A stretch of 59,295 nucleotides of DNA from an uncultured cyanobacterium (GCA_903823115.1 CAIJRN010000083.1:1-59295), one strand, 5' to 3'. Numbered from the stretch's first letter, positions 26,926 through 36,321 are shown. Program-made: numbers and translations. The notes: generated from the sequence alone by a model not told the origin.

Positions 26926-28692
26926 TCAGAAGGCCGAGGTGCCGCCCAGCTCCATGGGGCTGAGAGCGCCGCGATGCACCACCCCTTCCTGCACCGCCAG
27001 GGTGATGATTTCGCCTGGACGCAGCGCTGTGGTGGCATTGGCGACACCCACGATCGCCGGGATGCCGAGCTGCTGGGCCAGGCGTGCGGCGTGGCTGTCG
27101 GCTCCGGCCATTTCGCAGATCAGACCGCTGCAGCGGCTGATGGCGCCTTGATAGGCGTCGCTGGTTTCGCTCACCACCAGAATTTCACCTTCCTCCAGGG
27201 CTTCGGCCTCTTCCGGGTTGGTGGCGACGCGCACCCTGCCGTTGATCGAACCGCTGCCCACCCCCAGCCCCCGAATCAGCACGGCCGACACCAGGCCCAC
27301 CCGCACCAGGTCGGTGGAACCACTGACTCCCTTGAGCGTTCCCTGGGTCTGGACCACCAGATCTCCCTCCAGCAACAAGCCCCGTTCCTGGGCCACGCCC
27401 ATGGCCACATTGAAGGTGCTGCCGGTGTTGATCTGCTCGGCAATCAGCAGGGGGGTGACGCCCCACACCAGCTGCAGCTGCCGGGCGACGCTGACATCGC
27501 TGGTGATTGCCAGGATCGGCGTGCTCGGCCTGAACTTGCTGACGTTGCGGGCGGTTGAACCGCTCTTGGTGAGGGTCAGGATCGCCGCTGCGTTGAGTTG
27601 GCGCGCAATCGTGCTCACCGCCTGACAGATGGCGTTCGGGATGGTGGTGGCCATGTGGCTGTCGAGCACCCGCTGCGGGTAATCGCGCTCGATGCGGCGG
27701 GCGATCTGGGCCATGGTGGCCACCGCTTCCACCGGGTAATCGCCGACGGCGGTTTCGTTGGAGAGCATCACCGCGTCGGTGCCATCGAGGATGGCGTTGG
27801 CCACATCGCTGACCTCGGCTCGGGTGGGCCTGGGGCAGGAGGCCATCGAATCGAGCATCTGGGTGGCGGTGATGATCGGAATGCCGAGGCTGTTGGCCTT
27901 GCGGATCAGCTCCTTCTGCAACAGCGGCACCTCTTCCGCCGGCATCTCCACACCCAGATCGCCGCGAGCCACCATGACGCCATCACAGAGCGGCAGGATG
28001 GCATCGATCGAATCGATCGCCTCGAACTTTTCGATCTTGGCCACCACCGGAGTGGTGTGGCCATGGGAGCGGATCAGCTCGCGAATCTCCTGCATGTCGG
28101 AGGGATTGCGCACGAAGCTGAGGGCCACCCAGTCGACGCCCTGCGCCAGACCGAACTCCAGATCAATGCGGTCCTTGTCGGTCAGGGCGCGGATGGAGAG
28201 CTGAACATCGGGGAAGTTGACGCCCTTGTTGTTGGAGAGAACGCCGCCGCAGGTCACTTCACAGTGCAGGGTCTGCTGGGGACGGTCCACCTGCGTGACC
28301 ACCATCTCCACCCGTCCGTCGTCGAGAAGAATCCGGCTGCCGGCGGTGACCTCATCGGCGAGGCGGGAGTAGGTGACCGTGGCGATCTCCTGGTTGCAGC
28401 TCACGTCACGGGAGGTGAGGGTGAAGCTGTCACCGTTGGCCAGGGTGATCGGGCCGCCGGCGAAGCGACCCAGCCTGATCTTCGGCCCCTGAAGATCCTG
28501 GAGGATGCCGATGTGGACCCCCAGCTCGCTGGCGACCTGGCGAATGGTGACGATGCGGGCGGCGTGCTCGCTGTGGTCGCCGTGGGAAAAATTGAGACGG
28601 AAGGTGGTCGCCCCGGCGTTGATCAGGCGACGCAGCACCTCTGGTGATTCGGTGGCTGGGCCGATGGTGGCCACGATCTTGGTGCGACGCAT
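26926..28692 (-). CDS. pyk: Pyruvate kinase with C-terminal PEP-utilizer-like domain
   Basis: Pyruvate kinase converts PEP and ADP to pyruvate and ATP. The start MRRTKIVATIGPATES and the blocks LNFSHGDH, DLQGPKIRLG, VAKIEKFEAID (catalytic Lys), MVARGDLGVEMP and ATQMLDSM are canonical. Residues beyond about 475 form the extra C-terminal domain related to the PEP-synthase phosphohistidine domain (CSGLICEMAGADSHAARLAQ). The 588-aa length is typical of cyanobacterial and Bacillus-type enzymes with this extension. ATG at 28692 is chosen because it gives the usual N-terminus; an ATG at 28716 would add 8 residues. It is divergent from the MazG-like gene. Confidence 0.96.
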   Translation of the reverse strand: MRRTKIVATIGPATESPEVLRRLINAGATTFRLNFSHGDHSEHAARIVTIRQVASELGVHIGILQDLQGPKIRLGRFAGGPITLANGDSFTLTSRDVSCNQEIATVTYSRLADEVTAGSRILLDDGRVEMVVTQVDRPQQTLHCEVTCGGVLSNNKGVNFPDVQLSIRALTDKDRIDLEFGLAQGVDWVALSFVRNPSDMQEIRELIRSHGHTTPVVAKIEKFEAIDSIDAILPLCDGVMVARGDLGVEMPAEEVPLLQKELIRKANSLGIPIITATQMLDSMASCPRPTRAEVSDVANAILDGTDAVMLSNETAVGDYPVEAVATMAQIARRIERDYPQRVLDSHMATTIPNAICQAVSTIARQLNAAAILTLTKSGSTARNVSKFRPSTPILAITSDVSVARQLQLVWGVTPLLIAEQINTGSTFNVAMGVAQERGLLLEGDLVVQTQGTLKGVSGSTDLVRVGLVSAVLIRGLGVGSGSINGRVRVATNPEEAEALEEGEILVVSETSDAYQGAISRCSGLICEMAGADSHAARLAQQLGIPAIVGVANATTALRPGEIITLAVQEGVVHRGALSPMELGGTSAF

Positions 28693-28767
28693 GGGATCGT
28701 GTCGGCCCTCAGGCATGGAGACGCAAGCCGGAAACTACCATCCGGCGGCGACGCGCTCTCGCTTGTC

Positions 28768-29097
28768 ATGGACCTCCGCACCTATCAGGAGCGATCCCGT
28801 CAGACGGCTCTCTACCCCGATGTGGGCAACAATCCGATTTACCCCACTCTTGGCCTGTGTGGTGAGGCTGGGGAGGTGGCCGACAAGGTCAAGAAGGTGC
28901 TGCGCGATCGCGGCGGCGTCTTTGATGCCCAGACCCGCGACGACCTGCGGCTGGAGCTGGGGGATGTGCTCTGGTACGTGGCCCAGCTCGCCAGCGAACT
29001 GGAGCTGGATCTCGACGACATCGCCGCCGCCAATCTGGCCAAGCTGGCCAGCCGGGCGGCCCGTAACGTGATCGGAGGCAGTGGAGATCGCCGTTGA
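28768..29097 (+). CDS. MazG-like nucleotide pyrophosphohydrolase
   Basis: A 109-aa all-alpha NTP pyrophosphohydrolase. The metal-binding ExxE and ExxD arrangement is visible as GLCGEAGEVADKVKKVLRD and LELGDVLWYVAQLASELE. Such proteins hydrolyse NTPs or modified nucleotides to NMP and PPi, for housecleaning or nucleotide balance. The start MDLRTYQERS matches the family. Its stop overlaps the next gene's ATG (TGATG), so the two are translationally coupled. Confidence 0.9.
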   Translation: MDLRTYQERSRQTALYPDVGNNPIYPTLGLCGEAGEVADKVKKVLRDRGGVFDAQTRDDLRLELGDVLWYVAQLASELELDLDDIAAANLAKLASRAARNVIGGSGDRR

Positions 29098-29729
29098 TGC
29101 CGAGTTGCGATCCTTTCGTGTTCCAACGGTTCACTTCTAAACAAGTGGCTGTCAGCTGGCTTGCTGAGCACCGGCTTGCTCTGCAACGAAGGGCTGCACG
29201 ACTGAAGCCGGTTTGGCCCCTGCCCGGTCGATTCCTGCCAGAGCGGCTCCTGCCTGGCCGCCTTGGTGGTGTGCTGCTGGCGCTGGCCCTGGGTTGGCTG
29301 CTGCTGCTGGATGCAGCCCCAGCTCTGGCCGCCGATCTCCAGGTCAGCGAGGTACGGCTGGAGCGCTGCCCGGTCGACGACATCGGCAGCCAGCCCGATC
29401 TCAGCCGGCCCGCTGGGGCCAGTTGCTACGCCCTGCGCGGTGTGGTTGTGAATCCCACCTCCCGGCCGGTGATCGACACCGATGTCTTCGCCCGGATCCT
29501 CGATGCCAGCGGCGAACCGGTGCTGCCCAATCGCACCCGGGTCGGCTCGATCGGCGATATCCCGCCGGGCCGTTCCGACTTCGCCCTCAGGTTGGCGGTG
29601 CCGGCGGGTACACCTGAACCGTTGACGGTCCGCAACCCCAAGGCCCGCGGCTTCTCGGCGCCGGTGCGCACCCGCGTGGCTGAAGGGGAAGAGCGACTGC
29701 CTCTCGAGCAGGCGCTGGCCCTTCAGTAG
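29097..29729 (+). CDS. Unknown exported protein with FxLYD-like domain
   Basis: I do not recognise a function. The 210-aa product has a long basic N-terminus, a hydrophobic signal or anchor near 56-77 (GGVLLALALGWLLLLDAAPALA, AxA-like site), then a beta-rich domain with a Cys pair (VRLERCPVDD, GASCYALRGVVVNPTSRPV). The phrase VVNPTSRPVIDTDVFARILDASG resembles FxLYD-type domains. Four codons overlap YggT's end on the other strand. The ATG shares its A with the MazG-like stop codon. Confidence 0.65.
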   Translation: MPSCDPFVFQRFTSKQVAVSWLAEHRLALQRRAARLKPVWPLPGRFLPERLLPGRLGGVLLALALGWLLLLDAAPALAADLQVSEVRLERCPVDDIGSQPDLSRPAGASCYALRGVVVNPTSRPVIDTDVFARILDASGEPVLPNRTRVGSIGDIPPGRSDFALRLAVPAGTPEPLTVRNPKARGFSAPVRTRVAEGEERLPLEQALALQ

Positions 29730-30010
29730 ATCGAGCTGGCCAGGGTCATCGTGGCGCCGTTGAGCAGGCTCTGGGCCAGCTGCAGGGCCAGGAAGGCCAG
29801 CAGGGCGGAGAGGTCGAGGCCACCGATGGGGGGGATCAGGCCGCGGAAGGCGTTGAGATAGGGATCGGTGATCGCACTGACGCCGGCGAGCAGGGGATTG
29901 CTCCAGTCCAGGTTGGGAAACCAGCTGAGCAGCACCCGCACCAGGAGCACCAGCAGGTAGATGCTCAGGGTCTGGGCAAGCACCTGGAGCAGAAAGATCA
30001 GAACGGTCAT
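29723..30010 (-). CDS. YggT/YlmG family membrane protein
   Basis: A 95-aa protein with two hydrophobic segments (QVLAQTLSIYLLVLLVRVLLSW and ALLAFLALQLAQSLL) and the conserved WSNPLLAGVSAITDPYLNAFRGLIPPIGGLD core of the YggT family. The plastid relative YlmG affects nucleoid distribution, and other relatives assist cytochrome b6f assembly; the role here is not certain. The ATG at 30010 is used because an upstream start adds only non-family residues. The 3' end overlaps the convergent unknown gene by 7 bp. Confidence 0.88.
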   Translation of the reverse strand: MTVLIFLLQVLAQTLSIYLLVLLVRVLLSWFPNLDWSNPLLAGVSAITDPYLNAFRGLIPPIGGLDLSALLAFLALQLAQSLLNGATMTLASSIY

Positions 30011-30094
30011 GTGAGGGCTGCAGGTGGGCGGCTTCCTGCAGAAGGGAAGCCGATTGGGCACAAGTTCGACTCTATGCAGTCCCGGCGGCGCTGT

Positions 30095-30826
30095 TCAAGC
30101 GGCCTGGCGGCGCCGCTGGCCGAACTCATCGGCGCTGACGGCAAAGGTGCGGTGGAATTTCTCGCTCAGGCTCAGCCAGTAGGAGCGCCCCTCGCTCTGC
30201 CGGCGGCGTTCGATGAACTCCTGGGCCAGCAGCTCCTTGATGTGGTCGTAGGCGCCGGAGCCGCGCAGATCCACCAGCTCCGACTGCAGGATGCGTTTCT
30301 TGAGGGCAATGGTGGCCAGGGTGCGCAGAGCGGCGGTCGAGAGATCAACCGGCAGCAGGCTCTGCACCAGATCAGCGAGGTTTTCGCGCAACTGCAGGCT
30401 GTAGCGCTGACCGTCCTGGCGGATTTCCAGGGCCGTGTCGCGATGGGCGTAATCGGTCATCAGGGTGATCAGGGCCATCTCCGCCTGGTCGCGGTCGATG
30501 CCGGCGATCTCGGCCAGCTCGGCCAGAGTGAGTGGCCGGCCCTTGAGATAGAGGATCGCTTCCAGCCGCGACGGCAGCGACAGGCTGCTGAGGGCATCAC
30601 TGGAAGCCCGGGGTGCCGGTGGCTGCGAGGGGGCGGCTCGCCGTCTGGCTGCCGCTGACGTTGTTGTCTCGCCGCTGCTCAGGTCAGCCTGAGGCTGGAT
30701 CAGCAGACTGGCGGTCTGGTCAGAGCCATGAGCGCTCGACTGGTCTGGAGCCAGGGGCGCCTCGTTGGGCAGGGCCGGAGTGTGGACGTCACGGTCGCTG
30801 GGGCCTGGATCGGGGGTGCTGGGCAT
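30095..30826 (-). CDS. scpB: Segregation and condensation protein ScpB
   Basis: Winged-helix subunit of the SMC-ScpA-ScpB chromosome-condensation complex. The core starts near residue 80 (LPSRLEAILYLKGRPLTLAELAEIAG) and shows the two winged-helix domains ending in ELLAQEFIERRRQSEGRSYWLSLSEKFH. The first 75 residues are an Asp/Ser/Pro/Ala-rich disordered extension not found in most ScpB proteins. The length is 243 aa. No scpA or smc is in the window. It is transcribed after ilvA, 42 bp apart. Confidence 0.9.
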   Translation of the reverse strand: MPSTPDPGPSDRDVHTPALPNEAPLAPDQSSAHGSDQTASLLIQPQADLSSGETTTSAAARRRAAPSQPPAPRASSDALSSLSLPSRLEAILYLKGRPLTLAELAEIAGIDRDQAEMALITLMTDYAHRDTALEIRQDGQRYSLQLRENLADLVQSLLPVDLSTAALRTLATIALKKRILQSELVDLRGSGAYDHIKELLAQEFIERRRQSEGRSYWLSLSEKFHRTFAVSADEFGQRRRQAA

Positions 30827-30868
30827 GGCCGGGCTCCTGCACGCACTGGTGTCACGGTATCGCGGCCT

Positions 30869-32491
30869 TCAGGGGGCCACCAGCGCGGCCATCGCCGGCA
30901 GGGGCTGGCGCTGCTCCCCCAGGAACAGCCGGTAGGCGGGATTGTCGGTTTCCTCCCAGTACTGGTAGGGCAGCTCCGCCAGAAACGCCTGCCAGGCCGC
31001 CAACTCCAGGGGCGGCACCTGAACGCCGACCACGATCCGGCCGACATCGGCGCCGTGGTTGCGGTAATGAAAGATGCTGATGTTCCAGTTGGGATGCAGG
31101 GCGCTGACGAAGGCCATCAGCGCCCCGGGCCGCTCCGGAAACTCGAAGCGATAGAGCAGCTCCTCCCCTTGGTCGAGGGCACTGCCGGCGCTGGCGGGCA
31201 GGCGGCCGCCGACCATGTGACACAGATGCAACTTGGCCAGCTCATTACCTGAGAGGTCGAGGCAGGGAAACCCCTGGGACTCCAGATCGCTGCACAGCTG
31301 GGCCGTATCGGCGGGCCCGCTCACCTGCACCCCGACGAACAGGTGGGCCAGTTTCGGATCGGCCAGTCGATAGCTGAACTCGGTGAGGCTGCGCTGGCCC
31401 AGCAGGCCGCAGAAGCGCCGCAGGCTGCCCGGTTGTTCCGGGATCTCCACGGCCAACAGCGCTTCGCGCTGTTCTCCCAGTTCGGCCCGCTCGGCCACGA
31501 ACAGCAGCCGGTCGAAGTTCATGTTGGCGCCACAGGCCACCGCCACCAGGGTGCGGCCCTGGAGCTGGCGCTGCTGCACATCTTTCTTCATGCCGGCAAT
31601 CGCCAGGGCTCCGGCCGGCTCCAGGATCGAGCGGGTGTCTTCAAAGACGTCCTTGATGGCGGCGCAGATCTCGTCGGTGTCCACCGTCACCATCGAGTCG
31701 ACGTACTGCTGGGCGAGGGCGAAGGTGAGTTCCCCCACCTGGCGCACGGCCACCCCATCGGCAAACAGCCCCACCTGCTCCAGCCGCACCCGCTCGCCCC
31801 GGGCCAGGGATTGGGTCATGGCATCGGCATCGACCGGCTCCACCCCGATCACCTCGACCAGGGGCCAGAGACTCTTGACGTAGGCGGCGATGCCGGCGAT
31901 CAGGCCACCGCCACCCACGGCCACATAGATCGCATCCGGCGGCTGAGAACACTGGCGCAGGATCTCCAGGGCGATGGTGCCCTGGCCGGCGATCACGTCC
32001 GGGTCGTCAAAGGGGTGGATGAAGGTCAGCCCCCGCTGCGCTTCGAGCTGGCGCGCCCGCCCGTAGGCCTCGTCGTAGGTGTCGCCGTGCAGCACCACTT
32101 CCGCTCCGCGGTTCGCCACCGAGCGCACCTTCATCTCCGGCGTGGTCACGGGCATCACGATCACGGCGGTGCAACCCAGCCGCTGGGCGGCCAGGGCCAC
32201 GCCCTGGGCGTGGTTACCGGCACTGGCGGCGATCACACCCCGGGCCAGTTCCTCCCGGGTGAGGCTGACCATGCGGTTGTAGGCGCCGCGCAGCTTGAAG
32301 CTGAACACCGGCTGCAGGTCCTCCCGCTTGAGCAGCACCTGATTGCCCAGGCGCCGCGAGAGGTTGGGGGCCGGGTCGAGGGGGGATTCGATCGCCACGT
32401 CGTAGACGCGGGCGCGCAGGATACGCTGCAGGTAGGGGCTGGCCAGTGGGTATCCAGCCGGGCCAAACGGATTGGCGATCGATTCATTCAT
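30869..32491 (-). CDS. ilvA: Threonine ammonia-lyase (biosynthetic)
   Basis: PLP enzyme turning threonine into 2-oxobutanoate for isoleucine. Motifs: LLKREDLQPVFSFKLRGAYN (PLP Lys), the glycine loop VGGGGLIAGIAAYVKS, and two C-terminal ACT-like regulatory domains beginning around 345 and 440. The 540-aa length matches enzymes inhibited by isoleucine. It is divergent from dxs with a 96-bp gap and probably shares a transcript with scpB. Confidence 0.96.
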   Translation of the reverse strand: MNESIANPFGPAGYPLASPYLQRILRARVYDVAIESPLDPAPNLSRRLGNQVLLKREDLQPVFSFKLRGAYNRMVSLTREELARGVIAASAGNHAQGVALAAQRLGCTAVIVMPVTTPEMKVRSVANRGAEVVLHGDTYDEAYGRARQLEAQRGLTFIHPFDDPDVIAGQGTIALEILRQCSQPPDAIYVAVGGGGLIAGIAAYVKSLWPLVEVIGVEPVDADAMTQSLARGERVRLEQVGLFADGVAVRQVGELTFALAQQYVDSMVTVDTDEICAAIKDVFEDTRSILEPAGALAIAGMKKDVQQRQLQGRTLVAVACGANMNFDRLLFVAERAELGEQREALLAVEIPEQPGSLRRFCGLLGQRSLTEFSYRLADPKLAHLFVGVQVSGPADTAQLCSDLESQGFPCLDLSGNELAKLHLCHMVGGRLPASAGSALDQGEELLYRFEFPERPGALMAFVSALHPNWNISIFHYRNHGADVGRIVVGVQVPPLELAAWQAFLAELPYQYWEETDNPAYRLFLGEQRQPLPAMAALVAP

Positions 32492-32587
32492 TCAAGGAGT
32501 CTGGCAATCAGCGACGCGAACGGTCGTCGATGCCGCCGTTTGCCTGAGGGCACGCCGTAGATTGCGGTTCACGGACGTCGAGTGGGT

Positions 32588-34507
32588 ATGCATCCAAGTG
32601 AGCTGAGCCATCCGAACCAGCTGCATGGCCTCAGCATCGCTGAACTGGAAGCGATCGCCCGCCAGATCCGTCACAAGCACCTTGAAGTGGTGTCCACCAG
32701 TGGTGGCCACCTGGGACCGGGCCTCGGTGTCGTCGAACTCACCCTGGCTCTCTACCAGACGCTCGACCTCGACCAGGACCGGGTCTGCTGGGACGTGGGG
32801 CACCAGGCCTACCCCCACAAGCTGATCACCGGCCGCTGGCAGGGCTTCCACACCCTGCGTCAGAAGGACGGGGTGGCGGGTTACCTCAAGCGCAGCGAAA
32901 GCCGCTTTGATCACTTCGGTGCCGGTCACGCCTCCACCTCGATTTCGGCGGCCCTGGGCATGGCTCTGGCCCGGGATCAGCGGGGCGAAGACTTCAAATG
33001 CGTCGCGGTGATCGGCGATGGCGCCCTCACCGGCGGCATGGCTCTGGAGGCGATCAACCATGCCGGCCACTTGCCCAGGACCCGGCTGCTGGTGGTGCTC
33101 AACGACAACGACATGTCGATCTCACCGCCGGTGGGGGCGCTCTCCACCCACCTCAACCGCATGCGGCTGAGCAAGCCGGTGCAGTTCCTGTCCGGCAACG
33201 CCGAGGAGGCGATCAAGCATCTGCCGTTCATGCACGGCGAGCTGCCGCCGGAGCTCAAGAATCTCAAGGAGAGCATGCGCCGCCTGGCCGTGCCCAAGGT
33301 GGGTGCCGTGTTCGAGGAGCTGGGCTTCACCTACATGGGCCCCATCGATGGCCACGACATGGCCGAGATGATCCGCACCTTCCAGGCCGCCCATCGCGAG
33401 GAGGGTCCGGTGCTGGTGCATGTGGCGACCACCAAGGGCAAGGGCTACGCCTATGCCGAAGCCGATCAGGTGGGCTATCACGCCCAGTCCGCCTTCGATC
33501 TGGCCACCGGCAAGGCCTATCCCTCCAGCAAGCCGAAGCCGCCCAGCTGGAGCAAGGTCTTCGGCCAGACCCTGGTGCGCATCTGTGAGCAGGACCCGCG
33601 CGTCGTCGGCATCACCGCGGCGATGGCCACTGGCACCGGCCTCGATCTGCTGGAGAAGGCGCTGCCCGGGCAGTACTTCGATGTCGGCATTGCCGAGCAG
33701 CATGCGGTGACCATGGCCGCCGGCATGGCCTGCGAGGGCCTGCGCCCCGTGGTGGCGATCTACAGCACCTTCCTGCAGCGCGCCTACGACCAGCTGATCC
33801 ACGATGTCGGCATCCAGAAGCTGCCCGTGACCTTCGTTCTGGATCGGGCCGGCATCGTCGGTGCCGATGGCCCCACCCACCAGGGCCAGTACGACATCAG
33901 CTACCTGCGGGCGGTGCCCAACTTCACGGTGATGGCTCCCAAGGATGAAGGCGAGCTGCAGCGCATGCTGGTCACCTCGATCAGCCACGACGGCCCCAGC
34001 GCCATTCGCATTCCCCGGGGCGAGGGCGAGGGCGTGCCGCTGATCGAAGAGGGCTGGCAACCGCTGGAGATCGGCCGCGGTGAGCTGCTGGCCGATGGCG
34101 ACGACGTGCTGATCGTCGCCTACGGCTCGATGGTCTACCCCGCCATGGCGACGGCCGGCCTGCTCCAGGAGCAGGGTGTGCGGGCGGCCGTGATCAACGC
34201 CCGCTTCCTGCGCCCCCTCGATGAGGCTCTGATCCTGCCGATGGCCCGCCGCATCGGCCGGGTGGTCACCATGGAGGAAGGAGCCCTCTCCGGTGGCTTC
34301 GGCGCCGCCGTGGTCGAGAGCCTCAGCGATCACGAGGTGTTGGTGCCGGTGCTGCGCCTGGGCATCGGCGATGTGCTGGTCGACCATGCCAGCCCCGAGC
34401 AGAGCAAAGTCCGCCTCGGTCTCACCCCCGCCCAGATGGCGGACTCGATCCTGAAGCGCTTTGCCGCCGCCTTCAGTCCCGACAGCCGTCGCGTTGTGGC
34501 GGTCTGA
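32588..34507 (+). CDS. dxs: 1-deoxy-D-xylulose-5-phosphate synthase
   Basis: First enzyme of the MEP isoprenoid pathway; joins pyruvate and glyceraldehyde-3-phosphate with thiamine diphosphate. The TPP signature [31 protein letters not shown], the [10 protein letters not shown] region and the C-terminal [14 protein letters not shown] and [15 protein letters not shown] blocks are all present. The 639-aa length is standard. ATG at 32588 gives the common start [17 protein letters not shown] reductase possibly acting on prenyl products follows 17 bp downstream. Confidence 0.97.
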   Translation: MHPSELSHPNQLHGLSIAELEAIARQIRHKHLEVVSTSGGHLGPGLGVVELTLALYQTLDLDQDRVCWDVGHQAYPHKLITGRWQGFHTLRQKDGVAGYLKRSESRFDHFGAGHASTSISAALGMALARDQRGEDFKCVAVIGDGALTGGMALEAINHAGHLPRTRLLVVLNDNDMSISPPVGALSTHLNRMRLSKPVQFLSGNAEEAIKHLPFMHGELPPELKNLKESMRRLAVPKVGAVFEELGFTYMGPIDGHDMAEMIRTFQAAHREEGPVLVHVATTKGKGYAYAEADQVGYHAQSAFDLATGKAYPSSKPKPPSWSKVFGQTLVRICEQDPRVVGITAAMATGTGLDLLEKALPGQYFDVGIAEQHAVTMAAGMACEGLRPVVAIYSTFLQRAYDQLIHDVGIQKLPVTFVLDRAGIVGADGPTHQGQYDISYLRAVPNFTVMAPKDEGELQRMLVTSISHDGPSAIRIPRGEGEGVPLIEEGWQPLEIGRGELLADGDDVLIVAYGSMVYPAMATAGLLQEQGVRAAVINARFLRPLDEALILPMARRIGRVVTMEEGALSGGFGAAVVESLSDHEVLVPVLRLGIGDVLVDHASPEQSKVRLGLTPAQMADSILKRFAAAFSPDSRRVVAV

Positions 34508-34524
34508 GTTCCTCCCCAACGGAC

Positions 34525-35745
34525 GTGGCGGGTCTGCGCACCCAGGTGCTCGTGGTCGGTGCCGGACCGGCCGGTGGCGAGCTGGCACGCCAGCTGGCGG
34601 CAGCCGGTGTCGCCGTGCTGCTGGTGGATCAGCTGGCCGATCTCTCCCAGGCCGCCTTCAGCAGTGCCGCCATGCCCTTCGCCAGCCTCGAGCGCTTCGG
34701 CCTGCCGGCCCAGGTGGTGGCCAGCCGCTGGCGTGGCTGGCAGTTACTCGGTCCATCCCAGGAGCGGCGCAGCTGGACGGCACAGGCTCCCCTGGGGGTC
34801 GTGCTCGATTTCGGCGCCCTGCGCCAGTGGCTGGCGGATCAGTGCAGCCGCTTTGGCGGTGACGTGCGCCTGGGCCTGCGGGCCTTCGATTGCCAGAGCC
34901 AGGGCCCAGTGTTGCGCACCCTGCTGCGCGATCGCCAGGGGCGCGTGCATGCGGTGATCAGTGACTGGGTGATCGATGCCAGCGGCCAGGGGCGGGCCCT
35001 GCTGGGACCGTCCAGGCCGCCGCCGCGCACCGAAAGGGCCGATCGGGATCTGGTCGAAGGTGTCGGCGTCGAGTGGTTGCTGCAGGTGCCGCTGGCCTGT
35101 TGGCAGCGCTGGTCCGATCAGCTCAGTTTCTGTCTCGGCAGCGACTGGGTGGCCCAGGGCTATGGCTGGATCTTTCCGATGGCCCCTGGCCAGTTGAAGG
35201 TCGGCGTCTGCCGGCTGAGGCCCGACCAGCTGCAGCCGCCCCTCGGCCGGGTGCTGGAGCAGCTGCTGGAACGCCTGTTCAGCCCCGACGAACGACGGGC
35301 GAGCGTGGTGCTGGATCGCCATGGCGGTCTGATCGTCAGCTCGATTCGACGCCGCGACTGTCACGGTCGGGGACAGCTGCTGGCGATCGGCGATGCGGTC
35401 AGCACCGCCAACCTGCTCGGCGGGGAAGGCATCCGCCATGCCCTGAGCAGCAGCCGGGTGTTGGCACCTCTGCTGCTGGGGGCGATCCAGTCCCGGCAGC
35501 CGTTCGCTCTGCGGCGCTACGAGCAATTGCTGGCGCAACAACTGGGCTGGCGCTGGAGCCTCAGCGGCCGGCTGGCGCGCCGCACCTGGCTCTCCCTGAC
35601 GGGACCGGAGGCGGACCGCCGGCTCAGCAGCCTGCTGGCGGGTCTGGAGTCCAGGCGGGCTGAGGATCTGGCGGCCCTGCTGTTCGACTACCGCTTCGAG
35701 CGCTACGGGCTCAGGAGCCTGCCGTATCTTCTGGGCTGGCGCTGA
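34525..35745 (+). CDS. FAD-dependent oxidoreductase, geranylgeranyl-reductase-like
   Basis: A 406-aa FAD enzyme of the PHBH/geranylgeranyl reductase superfamily. The dinucleotide-binding VLVVGAGPAGGELARQL is at the N-terminus, and the second FAD motif GDAVSTANLLGGEGIRHALSS near residue 290 is characteristic. Members reduce or hydroxylate isoprenoid chains. It starts at GTG 17 bp after dxs, so an isoprenoid substrate is plausible. It is not the canonical ChlP, whose sequence differs, and I do not assign lycopene cyclase. The end of the gene is partly duplicated in the downstream 30-bp repeat. Confidence 0.75.
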   Translation: MAGLRTQVLVVGAGPAGGELARQLAAAGVAVLLVDQLADLSQAAFSSAAMPFASLERFGLPAQVVASRWRGWQLLGPSQERRSWTAQAPLGVVLDFGALRQWLADQCSRFGGDVRLGLRAFDCQSQGPVLRTLLRDRQGRVHAVISDWVIDASGQGRALLGPSRPPPRTERADRDLVEGVGVEWLLQVPLACWQRWSDQLSFCLGSDWVAQGYGWIFPMAPGQLKVGVCRLRPDQLQPPLGRVLEQLLERLFSPDERRASVVLDRHGGLIVSSIRRRDCHGRGQLLAIGDAVSTANLLGGEGIRHALSSSRVLAPLLLGAIQSRQPFALRRYEQLLAQQLGWRWSLSGRLARRTWLSLTGPEADRRLSSLLAGLESRRAEDLAALLFDYRFERYGLRSLPYLLGWR

Positions 35746-35795
35746 GTCCTTGATCCGAAGCTGGGCTGGCGTCGCGCTGAGCCCATGATCCGGAT
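35731..35795. repeat. Imperfect tandem duplication across the oxidoreductase stop
   Basis: The block CTGGGCTGGC...GCTGAG...TGATCCG at 35731-35760 recurs at 35761-35795 with a few insertions and changes. The first copy contains the stop codon of the oxidoreductase, so the second copy looks like a 3' duplicate. Confidence 0.6.
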
Positions 35796-35866
35796 CTGTG
35801 ACTGCAGACGCTCAGGATCACTGGCGTGAGAGGGCAAGGAACCCGGACCCTTGTCCTTGCTGGGCC

Positions 35867-35896
35867 ATCTCAGACAGTGCTATCTCAGGCAGTGCC
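35867..35896. repeat. Two 15-bp tandem repeats in intergenic DNA
   Basis: ATCTCAGACAGTGCT (35867-35881) is followed directly by ATCTCAGGCAGTGCC (35882-35896), 13 of 15 bases identical. It lies in the convergent gap between the oxidoreductase and psaK. Confidence 0.7.
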
Positions 35897-35901
35897 CGAA
35901 G

Positions 35902-35928
35902 AGGCGATCACCAGATCTGGGATCGCCT
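35902..35928. terminator. Near-perfect 27-bp hairpin between convergent genes
   Basis: AGGCGATC (35902-35909) pairs with GATCGCCT (35921-35928), and the inner CCAGATCTGG is itself self-complementary, leaving one bulged A. It lies between the 3' ends of the oxidoreductase and psaK, so it may act as a bidirectional transcript end, though no T-run follows on either strand. Confidence 0.45.
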
Positions 35929-35995
35929 GTTCGGGGAGCCGTGAACAAGGCAGCAGCCCCCGCCAGCGGCAAGGGAGCTGCCATCGCCCTTGGCT

Positions 35996-36253
35996 TCAGA
36001 GCACGCCGCGGGAGGCCAGGCCCTGAATGGCGCCGAAGCCGAGGATGTGTCCCAGGCTCATGGTGCCGAGCATGGCGCCATGGCTGAAACCGCCGAACAG
36101 GTTGGAGCTGGGCAGCTGCAGACCCACATTCGGTTGCTTGATGGTGGCCTTGCCGATGGCAATGGCGATGATGTTGCAGACGATCATCACCAGGCCCACC
36201 TTCGGTGACCAGGAGATGGTGGCAGGGGCCAGGGCCAGGAGGGGAGCGATCAT
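35996..36253 (-). CDS. psaK: Photosystem I reaction centre subunit PsaK
   Basis: PsaK is an 85-aa two-helix peripheral subunit of photosystem I. The product shows the family pattern APATISWSPKVGLVMIVCN, then AIAIGKATIKQPNVG and the second helix region GAMLGTMSLGHILGFGAIQG. ATG at 36253 gives the normal short N-terminus; the longer open frame upstream is not protein-like. It follows DUF3593 on the same strand with a 68-bp gap. Confidence 0.93.
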   Translation of the reverse strand: MIAPLLALAPATISWSPKVGLVMIVCNIIAIAIGKATIKQPNVGLQLPSSNLFGGFSHGAMLGTMSLGHILGFGAIQGLASRGVL

Positions 36254-36321
36254 CGAACACTTGGCAACGGCCCCATCTTCCGGGGGACCGGAGCACCCGC
36301 AGCAGCTCCCGTAAGACTTGT

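Noticed and set aside
33122-34588. Minus-strand open frame of 488 codons opposite dxs
   Set aside because: Dxs is unmistakable on the plus strand; the reverse frame has only His/Gly/Gln-rich sequence.
34525-35745. Lycopene cyclase CrtL
   Set aside because: The FAD motifs fit, but the sequence between them does not resemble CrtL; it is closer to the geranylgeranyl reductase superfamily.
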